Source: Aequorivita sp. CIP111184 (GTDB taxonomy: Bacteria; Bacteroidota; Bacteroidia; Flavobacteriales; Flavobacteriaceae). Taken from it: a stretch of 64,000 nt of DNA. Position 1 is the first letter of the stretch. Every line of letters starts with the position of its first letter. Shown here in pieces: positions 1-8,969 of this stretch. The DNA lies in NCBI RefSeq assembly GCF_900489465.1, contig NZ_UEFQ01000013.1, positions 496,001 through 560,000 of the forward strand, given 5' to 3'. The translations under genes and the position numbers were made by a program. Under the pieces are notes generated by a model, which was not told the DNA's origin, made no database searches, and was given only the letters and a program-made list of their open reading frames with translations.

Positions 1-205
1 TGAATTGTTGGATGAAATGCTTCCTAGGGATGCTTCCTATAAAGAACAAATAACATTCGTAAAAGACCGTCCTGGCCATGATTTTAGATACGCTATTGAC
101 GCTTCAAAAATTGAAAACGAGTTAGGTTGGAAAGCGAAGGAGAATTTTGAAACTGGTATCAAGAAAACGATAGCTTGGTATTTGGATAATAGAGATAGAT
201 TATAA
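1..205 (+). CDS. rfbB: dTDP-glucose 4,6-dehydratase, C-terminal end (5' partial)
   Basis: Only about the last 67 residues are present, because the gene begins before the window; the reading frame is open from base 2. The tail contains a [12 protein letters not shown] stretch followed by E-LGW, which is the typical C-terminal signature of RmlB/RffG short-chain dehydratases. The enzyme converts dTDP-glucose to dTDP-4-keto-6-deoxyglucose. It is followed after 13 bases by rfbA, so it belongs to the same operon. Its product is the branch point for both dTDP-rhamnose (rfbC, rfbD) and dTDP-Fuc4NAc (wecE, wecD), and both branches are encoded downstream. Confidence 0.9.
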   Translation, partial: ELLDEMLPRDASYKEQITFVKDRPGHDFRYAIDASKIENELGWKAKENFETGIKKTIAWYLDNRDRL

Positions 206-218
206 TTTTAAGCCACAT

Positions 219-1076
219 ATGAAAGGAATAATTTTAGCAGGAGGTTCAGGCACACGTTTGCACCCCATCACTTTGGCAGTCAGCAAACAACTTATGCCTG
301 TCTATGACAAACCGATGATATATTATCCGTTATCAACACTTATGTATGCTGGTATTCGGGATATTTTAATTATTTCCACTCCGCAGGATCTCCCTCTTTT
401 TAAACAACTTTTGGGCGATGGAAAAAAACTGGGCTGCAACTTTGAATATGCAGAACAAGCAAACCCAAATGGACTGGCAGAGGCTTTTATTATTGGCAAG
501 GAGTTTATTGGCAATGATAAAGTTGCCTTAATTCTTGGCGACAACATTTTTTACGGTTCTGGTTTGAAGGAACTTTTGCAATCAAATAATAATCCTGATG
601 GCGGAGTAATTTATGCATACCATGTGTTAGATCCTGAAAGATATGGCGTTGTGGACTTTGATAAAGATGGAAAAGCACTTTCCATTGAAGAAAAGCCAAA
701 AAACCCCAAATCAAATTATGCAGTTCCCGGAATCTATTTTTATGATAATAGCGTCGTGGAAATTGCCGCGAACATAAAACCCAGCGCTCGAGGCGAACTC
801 GAAATAACCGATGTGAACAACGTGTACTTAAAAAAAGGTAAATTAAATGTTAGTATTCTTGATAAAGGCACAGCGTGGCTGGACACGGGCACCTTTGCTT
901 CCTTAATGCAAGCAGCACAATTTGTTGAGGTTATTGAAGAACGACAAGGCTTAAAAATTGGTGCCATTGAAGAAGCTGCTTATGAAATGGGCTATATTTC
1001 AAAGGAACAGTTAATCGCCTTGGCAGAACCTTTATTGAAAAGCGGATATGGAAAACATTTACTTCAACTCGATTAA
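219..1076 (+). CDS. rfbA: Glucose-1-phosphate thymidylyltransferase
   Basis: Nucleotidyltransferase of 285 residues, the normal length for RmlA. The nucleotide-binding loop GGSGTRLHP lies at residues 8-16, followed by [18 protein letters not shown]. It makes dTDP-glucose from dTTP and glucose-1-phosphate in the cytoplasm, the first step for rhamnose and Fuc4NAc donors. It sits between rfbB and rfbC in a tightly packed operon; only 2 bases separate it from rfbC. The family assignment is secure, and the same enzyme could serve as RffH for the ECA-like pathway downstream. Confidence 0.97.
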   Translation: MKGIILAGGSGTRLHPITLAVSKQLMPVYDKPMIYYPLSTLMYAGIRDILIISTPQDLPLFKQLLGDGKKLGCNFEYAEQANPNGLAEAFIIGKEFIGNDKVALILGDNIFYGSGLKELLQSNNNPDGGVIYAYHVLDPERYGVVDFDKDGKALSIEEKPKNPKSNYAVPGIYFYDNSVVEIAANIKPSARGELEITDVNNVYLKKGKLNVSILDKGTAWLDTGTFASLMQAAQFVEVIEERQGLKIGAIEEAAYEMGYISKEQLIALAEPLLKSGYGKHLLQLD

Positions 1077-1078
1077 AT

Positions 1079-1624
1079 TTGGAACTACAAAAAACTCCTT
1101 TAAAAGATTGTTTTATACTCAAACCGGATGTTTTTAGGGATGAACGGGGTTTATTTTATGAAACCTACAATCAAGCCTCATTTGAAAAAATCACGGGATT
1201 AAAATTTAATTTTGTCCAAGACAACCAATCTGTTTCATCAAAGGGTGTACTGCGCGGGCTTCATTTTCAAAATGGAGAAATGGCACAGGCCAAGCTTGTT
1301 CGGGTTGTGAAAGGCGAGGTTTTAGATATAGTGGTTGATCTTCGGAAAGATTCCGAAACTTTTCGAGAATCTTTCTCCCTTATTTTGAACGATAAAGAAC
1401 ATCTTCAACTTTTTGTGCCTAGAGGTTTTGCGCATGGCTTTATTACACTTTCTGAACAATCTATATTTTCTTATAAGTGTGATAATTATTACGATAAAAC
1501 TTCAGAAAGCGGAATCATCTATAATGACGCAACCTTAGCATTAGATTGGCATCTTCCAAAGGAAGAATTCATTATTTCAGCAAAAGATTTGGAACTTCCC
1601 ACTTTTGAGGAAGCGATTTCATGA
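1079..1624 (+). CDS. rfbC: dTDP-4-dehydrorhamnose 3,5-epimerase
   Basis: RmlC family cupin-fold epimerase of 181 residues. The conserved RGLHFQ motif carries the catalytic His near residue 62, and FVPRGFAHGF lies further on. It converts dTDP-4-keto-6-deoxyglucose to dTDP-4-keto-L-rhamnose. The start is taken as TTG two bases after the rfbA stop, since no ATG exists before the conserved N-terminal FxDxRG(L/F)FxE region. The stop overlaps the rfbD start (ATGA), indicating translational coupling. Confidence 0.95.
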   Translation: MELQKTPLKDCFILKPDVFRDERGLFYETYNQASFEKITGLKFNFVQDNQSVSSKGVLRGLHFQNGEMAQAKLVRVVKGEVLDIVVDLRKDSETFRESFSLILNDKEHLQLFVPRGFAHGFITLSEQSIFSYKCDNYYDKTSESGIIYNDATLALDWHLPKEEFIISAKDLELPTFEEAIS

Positions 1625-2484
1625 AAAAAATATTGGTTACAGGCGCTAACGGACAACTGGGAAGATGCATAAAAGATGCTGCACCCGATTTCCTCGACCT
1701 TGAATTTATCTTCCTTTCAAAAGAAGAGTTGGATATTGAAAATTCGGCGTTGCTTGCAGATTTCTTAAAAAAAAACACTTTTAATTTTTGCATAAATACA
1801 GCTGCTTACACTAACGTTGAAAATGCGGAAAGTGAGTCTGAAAAAGCATTTACAATCAACGCCCAAGCAGTGAAAAATTTAGCTGAAACCTGTAAGGAAA
1901 ATCACGTTGTTCTGCTTCATATTTCCACTGACTACGTTTTTGACGGAAAAAAAGAATCTCCTTACTTGGAATCCGATGCAACAAACCCCCTCAATGTTTA
2001 CGGTGCTTCAAAACTCAAAGGAGAAGATTATATTCAAGAAATTTGCGATAAATTTTTTATTTTCCGCACTTCTTGGCTCTATTCGCAATACGGTCATAAT
2101 TTTTTGAAAACAATCTTGAGGTACGCTAGAGAAGGAAAGCCGCTTACTATTACCACCGAACAAATTGGAACTCCTACAAATGCAAATGATTTGGCAAATG
2201 CGCTATTACAGACAATTTCACAAAATTCAATAGATTATGGCGTTTATCACTATAGTAACTATGGGGAGACTACTTGGTTTGGCTTTGCAGAAGCGATACT
2301 CCAGCTAACGGAAAAATTAAAAGATACAAATCTTGCAAAAACCAACCATTACCGTACTTTTGCCGCAAGACCAAAGTATAGTGTTCTAGATAACACAAAG
2401 GCACAGAATACGTTAAAATTAAAGCATATAGACTGGCTGGAAAGCTTAAAATCTGTATTAATAAAGACAGTCAATAATTTATAA
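1621..2484 (+). CDS. rfbD: dTDP-4-dehydrorhamnose reductase
   Basis: Extended short-chain dehydrogenase of 287 residues. The Rossmann motif GANGQLG is at residues 8-14, STDYVFDG follows the central strands, and the catalytic YxxxK pair is Y127/K131 in YGASK. It performs the NAD(P)H-dependent last step of dTDP-L-rhamnose synthesis. It overlaps rfbC by 4 bases and ends the rhamnose block; the Wzz-like gene follows after 12 bases. Confidence 0.96.
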   Translation: MKKILVTGANGQLGRCIKDAAPDFLDLEFIFLSKEELDIENSALLADFLKKNTFNFCINTAAYTNVENAESESEKAFTINAQAVKNLAETCKENHVVLLHISTDYVFDGKKESPYLESDATNPLNVYGASKLKGEDYIQEICDKFFIFRTSWLYSQYGHNFLKTILRYAREGKPLTITTEQIGTPTNANDLANALLQTISQNSIDYGVYHYSNYGETTWFGFAEAILQLTEKLKDTNLAKTNHYRTFAARPKYSVLDNTKAQNTLKLKHIDWLESLKSVLIKTVNNL

Positions 2485-2496
2485 TAATAGTTGTTT

Positions 2497-3459
2497 ATGG
2501 CACAGCAAAATTCATCAGAAGAGGTTGATTTGGGGTATTTGTTCCGAAAATCTAACAATTTTTTTAAACACTTGGCAAAAGCCTTGTTTCAAGCTTTAGA
2601 CTTCCTAAGAAAATACTTTGTTATCCTAATCATTTTAGTACTCATCGGGTTCGCTTATGGATATTACAAAGATTACAATACTGAGGAAACCTATAAAACC
2701 GAAGTCATTGTAATTCCAAATTTTGAAAGTGTTGATTATATGTATGGAAGAGTGGAAGCAATTAATCTCAAAATTGCTCAAGGTGACACTCTTTATCTCA
2801 AGAATATCTTTGGTAAAGATTTTGGAAAGCTTCAAAATATTGAATTAGAAGCAATCGTTGACATTTATAATTTTATATCTAAATCTTATAGAAATTATGA
2901 TGTGTTAAGGCTTATAGCTGAAAATCAAGATTTTTCAAAATATGCCGAAGACCTTTCCACAAGCAAGTATTACAAGTATCATCGCATGATTATTTCAATA
3001 AAAGGAGGCAATTCTTCCGAAAATATTGTTACTGACCTTCTTGCTTTCCTTAACGAAAACAATCATTTCAAGGATTATCAAAAAGTTTACAAAGAGAATA
3101 ACGAGCTAGACATTCAAGAGCATTATTTGATGATATCACAGATAGACTCCGTTATGAAAGCAAATTCTAATTTAAATAATACAGCGACTAATGTTTCTAT
3201 CAATAACGGAACCGATTTGTTTAATCTTATTGACAGGAAAAGACAATTGATAAAAGAAATTTTAGAACTTAAAATGGAAGCTATAGACTTTAGCGTGCCT
3301 ATCAAAATTGTAAGTGCTGATTATAACTTGGAATCCTCAAAAATAATACAGATACCAAACAAAATTAAGTATCCATTACTTTTAGTGTTTTTGTTTTCAC
3401 TCGTATTTTTTATTATATATCTTTTTAAGAGTCTAAAAAAATATTCGTCTTTAGAGTAA
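2497..3459 (+). CDS. Wzz-like polysaccharide chain-length determinant
   Basis: About 320 residues with two membrane segments, near residues 40-57 and 290-311, flanking a large predicted periplasmic region. This is the topology of Wzz/polysaccharide co-polymerase proteins without a fused kinase. The ATG at 2497 is preferred to the TTG two codons earlier. Sequence conservation with classical Wzz is weak by eye, so the call rests on topology and position between sugar-nucleotide genes. It probably regulates polymer length with one of the Wzy-like proteins downstream. An unusual point is the long hydrophilic central region rich in Asn, Lys and Tyr. Confidence 0.65.
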   Translation: MAQQNSSEEVDLGYLFRKSNNFFKHLAKALFQALDFLRKYFVILIILVLIGFAYGYYKDYNTEETYKTEVIVIPNFESVDYMYGRVEAINLKIAQGDTLYLKNIFGKDFGKLQNIELEAIVDIYNFISKSYRNYDVLRLIAENQDFSKYAEDLSTSKYYKYHRMIISIKGGNSSENIVTDLLAFLNENNHFKDYQKVYKENNELDIQEHYLMISQIDSVMKANSNLNNTATNVSINNGTDLFNLIDRKRQLIKEILELKMEAIDFSVPIKIVSADYNLESSKIIQIPNKIKYPLLLVFLFSLVFFIIYLFKSLKKYSSLE

Positions 3460-3511
3460 AGACGCTACTAATTTATTTATTGTAAAAATCCTTTTTTCAA
3501 AGAAGAATTTC

Positions 3512-4636
3512 ATGAAAAAGAAGAACTTAATTGTTTTTGGAACAAGGCCAGAAGCTATAAAAATGGCTCCTTTGGTTCAGAAATTTATAGAGAATAAAAA
3601 TTTTGATACTAAAGTATGTGTTACTGCACAGCACCGTGAAATGCTTGATCAAGTATTGGATTTCTTTGAAATAACACCAGATTTTGATTTGAATTTGATG
3701 AAACCAAATCAAAATCTTTACTCTCTAACAGCCTCCATAATTGAGAATATGAAACCCGTCCTTGATGAGGTTAAACCAGATTATGTATACGTTCACGGAG
3801 ATACAACAACATCTATGGCGGTAGGTATTGCTGCTTTTTATAGTGGCGCTAAAATATGTCACGTAGAGGCAGGCTTAAGAACTTTTGACAGACAATATCC
3901 TTTCCCTGAAGAATTCAACCGTCAGCTTACTGGAAAAATTGCTGATTTTCATTTTTCGCCTACTGAGCTTTCTAAGAGAAATCTTTTAGTGGAAAACACT
4001 AAAGAAGACAACATCCTAGTTACCGGCAATACTGTAATAGATGCACTTCTTTATGGAATTGAAAAAGTAAATGCTGAAAACTTTATTGATGAAGAAATTG
4101 AGAGTTTAAAAACTATTTTGAATTTTCAGAAAAAAATTATACTTGTTACTGGACATAGACGAGAAAATCATGGAGATGGGCTAATAAACATTTGTACAGC
4201 TTTAAAAACAATTGCACAAAACAATCCAGATGTTGAGATAATTTATCCAGTTCATTTAAATCCGAATGTAAAAGGACCAGTGAACGAACTTCTTGGCGGG
4301 ATTGAAAATATACATTTAATAGCCCCATTGGCATACCCTGCGTTTATTTGGCTAATGGAGAAATCCTATTTAATCATTACAGATAGTGGCGGAATTCAGG
4401 AAGAAGCACCAAGCTTGGGGAAACCTGTTTTGGTAACAAGAACCACCACCGAGCGTCCAGAAGCTGTTGAAGAAGGCACTGTAATTTTAGTAGGGACAGA
4501 TTCAAATAGAATTATTGACGAAACCGAAAAATTATTGATTAATAAAGAATATTACGAAGGAATGAGTATGCTTCACAACCCGTATGGGGACGGAAAAGCA
4601 ACCCAACGAATTGTAAATTTTATTGAAGGATTATAA
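3512..4636 (+). CDS. wecB: UDP-N-acetylglucosamine 2-epimerase (non-hydrolysing)
   Basis: Protein of 374 residues, matching the length of the WecB/MnaA family. Diagnostic motifs are FGTRPEAIKMAPL at the N-terminus, VHGDTTTSMA, HVEAGLRTFDRQYPFPEE, TGHRRENHG and the nucleotide-binding TDSGGIQEEAPSLGKPVLV near the C-terminus. It interconverts UDP-GlcNAc and UDP-ManNAc in the cytoplasm. It is followed after 2 bases by wecC, which uses its product, so the pair forms the UDP-ManNAcA module of an ECA-like pathway. Confidence 0.97.
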   Translation: MKKKNLIVFGTRPEAIKMAPLVQKFIENKNFDTKVCVTAQHREMLDQVLDFFEITPDFDLNLMKPNQNLYSLTASIIENMKPVLDEVKPDYVYVHGDTTTSMAVGIAAFYSGAKICHVEAGLRTFDRQYPFPEEFNRQLTGKIADFHFSPTELSKRNLLVENTKEDNILVTGNTVIDALLYGIEKVNAENFIDEEIESLKTILNFQKKIILVTGHRRENHGDGLINICTALKTIAQNNPDVEIIYPVHLNPNVKGPVNELLGGIENIHLIAPLAYPAFIWLMEKSYLIITDSGGIQEEAPSLGKPVLVTRTTTERPEAVEEGTVILVGTDSNRIIDETEKLLINKEYYEGMSMLHNPYGDGKATQRIVNFIEGL

Positions 4637-4638
4637 AA

Positions 4639-5856
4639 ATGAAGAACAAACCCACTGTGGTAATGATGGGCCTAGGCTATATTGGTTTACCAACAGCAGC
4701 TTTAATTGCCAGTAAAGGAATAAAAGTAACAGGAATTGATATAAATCAACATGTTGTAGACACTATAAATGAGGGCAAAATACACATTGTTGAGCCAGAT
4801 CTAGATGGACTGGTTCATCATGTGGTAAAGCAAGGCTATCTAAACGCCTCCATAAAGCCCGTAGAAGCAGATGTCTATTTAATTGCGGTACCAACCCCTT
4901 TTAAAGATAATCACGTGCCAGATCTCTCTTATGTAGAAAGCGCGGTAAAAAATATTATTCCAACATTACAAAAAAATGCACTTGTTATCTTAGAATCAAC
5001 AAGTCCAGTCGGAACAACCCATAGTATTCAAAAAATAATTTTTGAGGCACGACCTGACTTAAAAGGCGAAATCTTTATTGCATATTGTCCAGAACGGGTA
5101 TTACCAGGAAACGTTATTTATGAACTAGAACAAAATGATCGTGCAATAGGCGGAATTGATGAAGCATCCACCGAAAAAGCCATTTGGTTTTACAAGCATT
5201 TCGTTAAAGGTGAATTGCATAAAACCAATTCTCAAACTGCTGAAATGTGCAAATTGGTTGAAAACTCCTCACGCGATGTTCAGATAGCATTTGCAAATGA
5301 GCTTTCAATGATCTGCGATAAAGCTAATATCAATGTGTGGGAATTGATTCGTTTGGCAAACAAACATCCTCGAGTAAACATATTGCAGCCAGGAACTGGC
5401 GTTGGCGGCCATTGTATCGCTGTAGATCCGTGGTTTATAGTTTCTGAATTTCCTGAGGAATCAAAAATAATACGTTCTGCGCGCGAAATAAATAACTATA
5501 AAACTGAGTGGGCCATTGAAAAAGTAAAAAATGCCGCACTTCAGTTTAAAATTGATAATGGTAGAGATGCTATTATAGCTTGTATGGGTCTTGCATTTAA
5601 ACCAAACATTGATGATTTAAGAGAATCTCCCGCACTTCACGTAGCTGAACAGTTACAAACAGATGGTTTTAAAGTATTATTTGTGGAGCCAAATTTGAAT
5701 ACACACACCAAATACCAGCTAACAGAAATGAATAAAGCAAATGAAAAAGCCGATATCATTACCTATTTGGTAGCTCACAAAGAGTTTAAAGGCTTAAAGC
5801 TGAACGCTGAAATAAAAGTTTTTGATTTTTGTGGTGTGCTTAATACAATCAAATAA
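4639..5856 (+). CDS. wecC: UDP-N-acetyl-D-mannosamine dehydrogenase
   Basis: UDP-glucose/GDP-mannose dehydrogenase family protein of 405 residues. The NAD-binding motif GLGYIG is at residues 11-16, and the catalytic Cys (about C259) sits in GVGGHCIAVDPWF, where HCIAVDPWF is typical of WecC rather than of UDP-glucose dehydrogenases. It oxidises UDP-ManNAc to UDP-ManNAcA. Its immediate position after wecB supports this substrate. A second, distinct enzyme of the superfamily (ugd, 27.0 kb) uses UDP-glucose. Confidence 0.95.
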   Translation: MKNKPTVVMMGLGYIGLPTAALIASKGIKVTGIDINQHVVDTINEGKIHIVEPDLDGLVHHVVKQGYLNASIKPVEADVYLIAVPTPFKDNHVPDLSYVESAVKNIIPTLQKNALVILESTSPVGTTHSIQKIIFEARPDLKGEIFIAYCPERVLPGNVIYELEQNDRAIGGIDEASTEKAIWFYKHFVKGELHKTNSQTAEMCKLVENSSRDVQIAFANELSMICDKANINVWELIRLANKHPRVNILQPGTGVGGHCIAVDPWFIVSEFPEESKIIRSAREINNYKTEWAIEKVKNAALQFKIDNGRDAIIACMGLAFKPNIDDLRESPALHVAEQLQTDGFKVLFVEPNLNTHTKYQLTEMNKANEKADIITYLVAHKEFKGLKLNAEIKVFDFCGVLNTIK

Positions 5857-5944
5857 ATTATTGAATCTGTGAAAGATGTAGTGAACATACTACCACTATA
5901 AAATCATAGAGCCTTTTTAGATGAACCTATAATTTTAAAATAGC

Positions 5945-6640
5945 ATGCCTATAGAAAAGGTAAATTGGGATAGTGAATTTTTTGGTTACAATGTAGGCAA
6001 ATTGATGCTATCGAAAGGTTCTTCCTTTAGCTTGCAAGAATTTCTGAAAGAGAGTGAAAGCTTTAAATTGGTCTACATTTTTTCTCAGGATAAATTGGAT
6101 GATGCTCCATTAAGATTGATGGATGAAAAGGTGGTATTTAAATACAATCTTAATCAATGGAAAAAGAGAGCTTCCAATAAAAACTTAACTTCTTTTAATT
6201 TTAGTATAGACGGTTACGAACAGTTAAAACAACTTTCCTTAAAAAGTGGGCTATATTCTAGATTCAGCAGAGACGAAAATTTTAGAAATGATGAATTTCA
6301 AAGAATGTATCTGCAATGGATTGAGAATCTGGTCATCAAAAAAGAAGCTTTTGAAATAATTGTCTATATAGAGAGCAACGATATTCTAGGTTTTGCATCT
6401 TTAAACACAAAGGAGGATAATACCGCAAATATTGGCTTAGTAGCAGTAAGCAATAAAGCTCGGGGAAAAGGAATTGGTTCTCAACTAATCGAAGAAGCAA
6501 TAAATATAGCGGCCGCGAAAGGATTTAATAGTATTGAGGTAGTAACACAAATGGAAAATCAAGCTGCCGTCGGACTTTACAAAAAATGTGATTTTGAGAT
6601 AAAATCAATTACAAATATTTATCATTACTGGAATCTATGA
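5945..6640 (+). CDS. wecD: WecD-like dTDP-4-amino-4,6-dideoxygalactose N-acetyltransferase
   Basis: GNAT protein of 231 residues. The N-terminal half has the WecD pattern W-x-SEFFGYNVG, then RFSRDENF and YLQWIEN. The C-terminal GNAT core carries KARGKGIGSQL (acetyl-CoA loop, about residues 170-180) and VTQMENQAAVGLYKKC. In ECA synthesis WecD acetylates dTDP-Fuc4N to dTDP-Fuc4NAc. It overlaps wecE by 4 bases, and wecE makes its substrate. The 88-base gap after wecC contains no recognisable gene. Acetylation of another amino sugar is possible, but the WecD-specific N-terminal region and the neighbours favour Fuc4N. Confidence 0.85.
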   Translation: MPIEKVNWDSEFFGYNVGKLMLSKGSSFSLQEFLKESESFKLVYIFSQDKLDDAPLRLMDEKVVFKYNLNQWKKRASNKNLTSFNFSIDGYEQLKQLSLKSGLYSRFSRDENFRNDEFQRMYLQWIENLVIKKEAFEIIVYIESNDILGFASLNTKEDNTANIGLVAVSNKARGKGIGSQLIEEAINIAAAKGFNSIEVVTQMENQAAVGLYKKCDFEIKSITNIYHYWNL

Positions 6641-7767
6641 TACCTTTTAACAAACCCTTCCTTTCAGGAAACGAACTTCAATATATTTCGGAAGCAGTAA
6701 CCTCAGGCAAAATTTCTGGAAATGGCATTTTTACTAAAAAATGTCAAACTTTTTTTGAAGAAAAATTCAGCTTTAAAAAAACACTGTTGACTACCTCTTG
6801 TACAGATGCGCTAGAAATGGCAGCCCTGTTAATTAATATAAAACCGGGAGACGAAATAATTGTACCCTCATATACCTTCGTTACCTCTGCTCTTGCATTT
6901 GTGCGGGAGGGAGCCAAAATAGTTTTTGTAGACAGCAGAGATGACCATCCGGGCATGGATGAACAGAAAATTGAAGCTGCCATTACCAATAAAACTAAAG
7001 CAATTGTAGTGGTTCATTATGCAGGAGTTGCTTGCGATATGGATGTTGTAATGGATGTGGCATTACGTAACAATTTATATGTAATAGAAGATGCCGCTCA
7101 AGGAATAGACTCATATTATAAACAGAAACCCTTAGGAGGAATTGGACATTTGGGCGCTTTCTCCTTTCACGAGACCAAAAATATTATTTCAGGCGAAGGA
7201 GGATTGCTTTCCATTAATTACAAGGATTTTTTAGATAGGTCCGAGATTATTTGGGAAAAAGGAACCAATCGCTCTGCTTTCTTTAAAGGAGAAGTAGATA
7301 AATATGGATGGGTAGATACAGGATCTTCCTTTTTACCATCAGATATTATAGCAGCATTTTTATATGCTCAGCTGGAAAATCTTGATAAAATACAAACCAA
7401 AAGGAAGATTTTGTGGAATACTTATTACAAAGGTCTTCAAAATCTTCAAGAAACCGGACAAATTAAACTTCCCAGTATTCCTGATTATGCAACAAATAAC
7501 GCCCACATGTTTTATGTGGTCACAGAAAATCCGGAACATCGGGATAAACTAATTTCTTTTTTAAAAGAAAAGGGTGTGCACGCGGTTTTTCATTATCTCT
7601 CGTTGCATAAAAGCTCATATTATGAAGGCTTATACGGTAAAACAGAACCACTAAAAAATGCTGATAGATATTCTGAGAATTTAATACGTCTTCCGTTGTT
7701 CTTTGAACTTGAAACTTCTCACGTGGAATATATTGTACAATGCATTGCAGATTTTTATAAAAAATAG
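6637..7767 (+). CDS. wecE: dTDP-4-amino-4,6-dideoxygalactose transaminase
   Basis: DegT/DnrJ/EryC1/StrS aminotransferase of 376 residues. It opens with MIPFNKP, and SCTDALEMAALL, PSYTFVTSALAFV, VHYAGVACDMD, EDAAQG, then FHETKN (PLP lysine about K181) and WEKGTNRSAFF follow in the order seen in E. coli WecE. It transaminates dTDP-4-keto-6-deoxyglucose to dTDP-Fuc4N using glutamate. The close similarity over the whole length makes the WecE subfamily assignment strong. Confidence 0.93.
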   Translation: MIPFNKPFLSGNELQYISEAVTSGKISGNGIFTKKCQTFFEEKFSFKKTLLTTSCTDALEMAALLINIKPGDEIIVPSYTFVTSALAFVREGAKIVFVDSRDDHPGMDEQKIEAAITNKTKAIVVVHYAGVACDMDVVMDVALRNNLYVIEDAAQGIDSYYKQKPLGGIGHLGAFSFHETKNIISGEGGLLSINYKDFLDRSEIIWEKGTNRSAFFKGEVDKYGWVDTGSSFLPSDIIAAFLYAQLENLDKIQTKRKILWNTYYKGLQNLQETGQIKLPSIPDYATNNAHMFYVVTENPEHRDKLISFLKEKGVHAVFHYLSLHKSSYYEGLYGKTEPLKNADRYSENLIRLPLFFELETSHVEYIVQCIADFYKK

Positions 7768-7805
7768 TCCCAACTTTGCCGTAGCACTTCATAAATTTAT
7801 ATCCA

Positions 7806-8969
7806 TTGAGAATACTTCATATAACTTCAGATGAAAAGTTTATAAATAGTATTTACTGGCAGTTCGAAAATGTATTTCCTGGAAGTAATGAGTTTGTGGT
7901 TTTTTTAGCCAAAGGAGTTAAAGAACCAAAATATGTTTCTATTGAAAATAATCTTCAAATAATTTCTGAAAATTCGAAAGGCCTTAAATTTTGCTTAGAC
8001 CAAATAAGTAAGTTCGATTTAATAATATTTCACGGACTTATGTATTTCCAAAGTATGGTTTTTTTGAAGGCGAAAAATCCAAATAAATTTATCTGGTTTT
8101 TTTGGGGCGGTGAACTTTATGACAATCCCCGCGCCAATTTTAATAACACTTTGGGAAAGAGAACGAGCAGAACGCAAAGCCCTGAAAGTATTAAGAATAA
8201 AGTAAAGGCAGCGATTAGACCCTTCTATTATCAGCTAAAAAATTCATCTTTAACTCCCGAAAAATCTGTTTTAAAAGCTGCGCGCCAAATAAAGTATTTT
8301 GGAGTAATTCACGAAGAAGAAGTGGCTTTGTTGCAATCAAAACATTTATTATCTAAGGATGTAGTGCACATAAAGATGTCTTATTATCCCATTGAATTTA
8401 TTTTTAAAGGCATTGAAAAAAATATAGTCACACACGAAAATATTCTGGTAGGCAATTCTGCTTCTCGAACAAATAATCATTTAGAAGCGTTTGATATCTT
8501 AAAAAAGATGCCGCTGAAAGATAGAAAAGTCATTGCCCCACTCAATTATGGTGATATGGAGTATGCAAATATCATAGTGGAAGAGGGAAAAAATCTTTTT
8601 GGTGAAAATTTTCAGGCTATTACCACCTTTTTGCCATTACAGGAGTATAATAAATTTATTACGAAATGTGGCATAGTGGTTATGAATCATTATAGACAAC
8701 AGGCCATCGGGAATATTTTGGCCATGTTGTGGATGGGAGCGAAAGTGTATTTAGATGAGAAAAATACCTTTTATCATTATTTGAAAAGAAAACAGGTTCA
8801 TGTTTATTCTATAGAAAAAGATTTAAAGCTAGAGAATACCCAAGCTTTAAAAAAATTGGAAGCAGATAAAGTTGCCCACAATAGACAAATTTTAACAGAC
8901 GAAATAAGTTTTGAAACTTTAAAGACAGATCTTAAAAATCAATTGACGGCTTTAGTTCATGAGTATTAG
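7806..8969 (+). CDS. wecF: WecF-like Fuc4NAc transferase (GT56 family)
   Basis: Protein of 387 residues resembling TDP-Fuc4NAc:lipid II Fuc4NAc transferase. Seen features are MRILHITSDEKF at the start, FIWFFWGGELYD, VLVGNSASRTNNHLEAFDIL and VVMNHYRQQAIGNILAMLWMGAKVYL, the last two being characteristic of the family. The start must be a TTG, since no in-frame ATG occurs early. It would add the third sugar of an ECA-type repeat on the inner leaflet of the cytoplasmic membrane. It overlaps the flippase gene by 11 bases. A CAACTTTG at 7771 is a weak promoter-like element. Confidence 0.85.
   Translation: MRILHITSDEKFINSIYWQFENVFPGSNEFVVFLAKGVKEPKYVSIENNLQIISENSKGLKFCLDQISKFDLIIFHGLMYFQSMVFLKAKNPNKFIWFFWGGELYDNPRANFNNTLGKRTSRTQSPESIKNKVKAAIRPFYYQLKNSSLTPEKSVLKAARQIKYFGVIHEEEVALLQSKHLLSKDVVHIKMSYYPIEFIFKGIEKNIVTHENILVGNSASRTNNHLEAFDILKKMPLKDRKVIAPLNYGDMEYANIIVEEGKNLFGENFQAITTFLPLQEYNKFITKCGIVVMNHYRQQAIGNILAMLWMGAKVYLDEKNTFYHYLKRKQVHVYSIEKDLKLENTQALKKLEADKVAHNRQILTDEISFETLKTDLKNQLTALVHEY

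Noticed and set aside
3512-5856. Capsule-type ManNAcA pathway unrelated to ECA
   Set aside because: wecB and wecC alone would allow this, but the adjacent wecD, wecE and wecF-like genes make the ECA-type reading better; it remains a partial alternative.
5857-5944. Small gene or RNA between wecC and wecD
   Set aside because: The 88 bases are AT-rich, have no frame of useful length and no stable stem that I can see.
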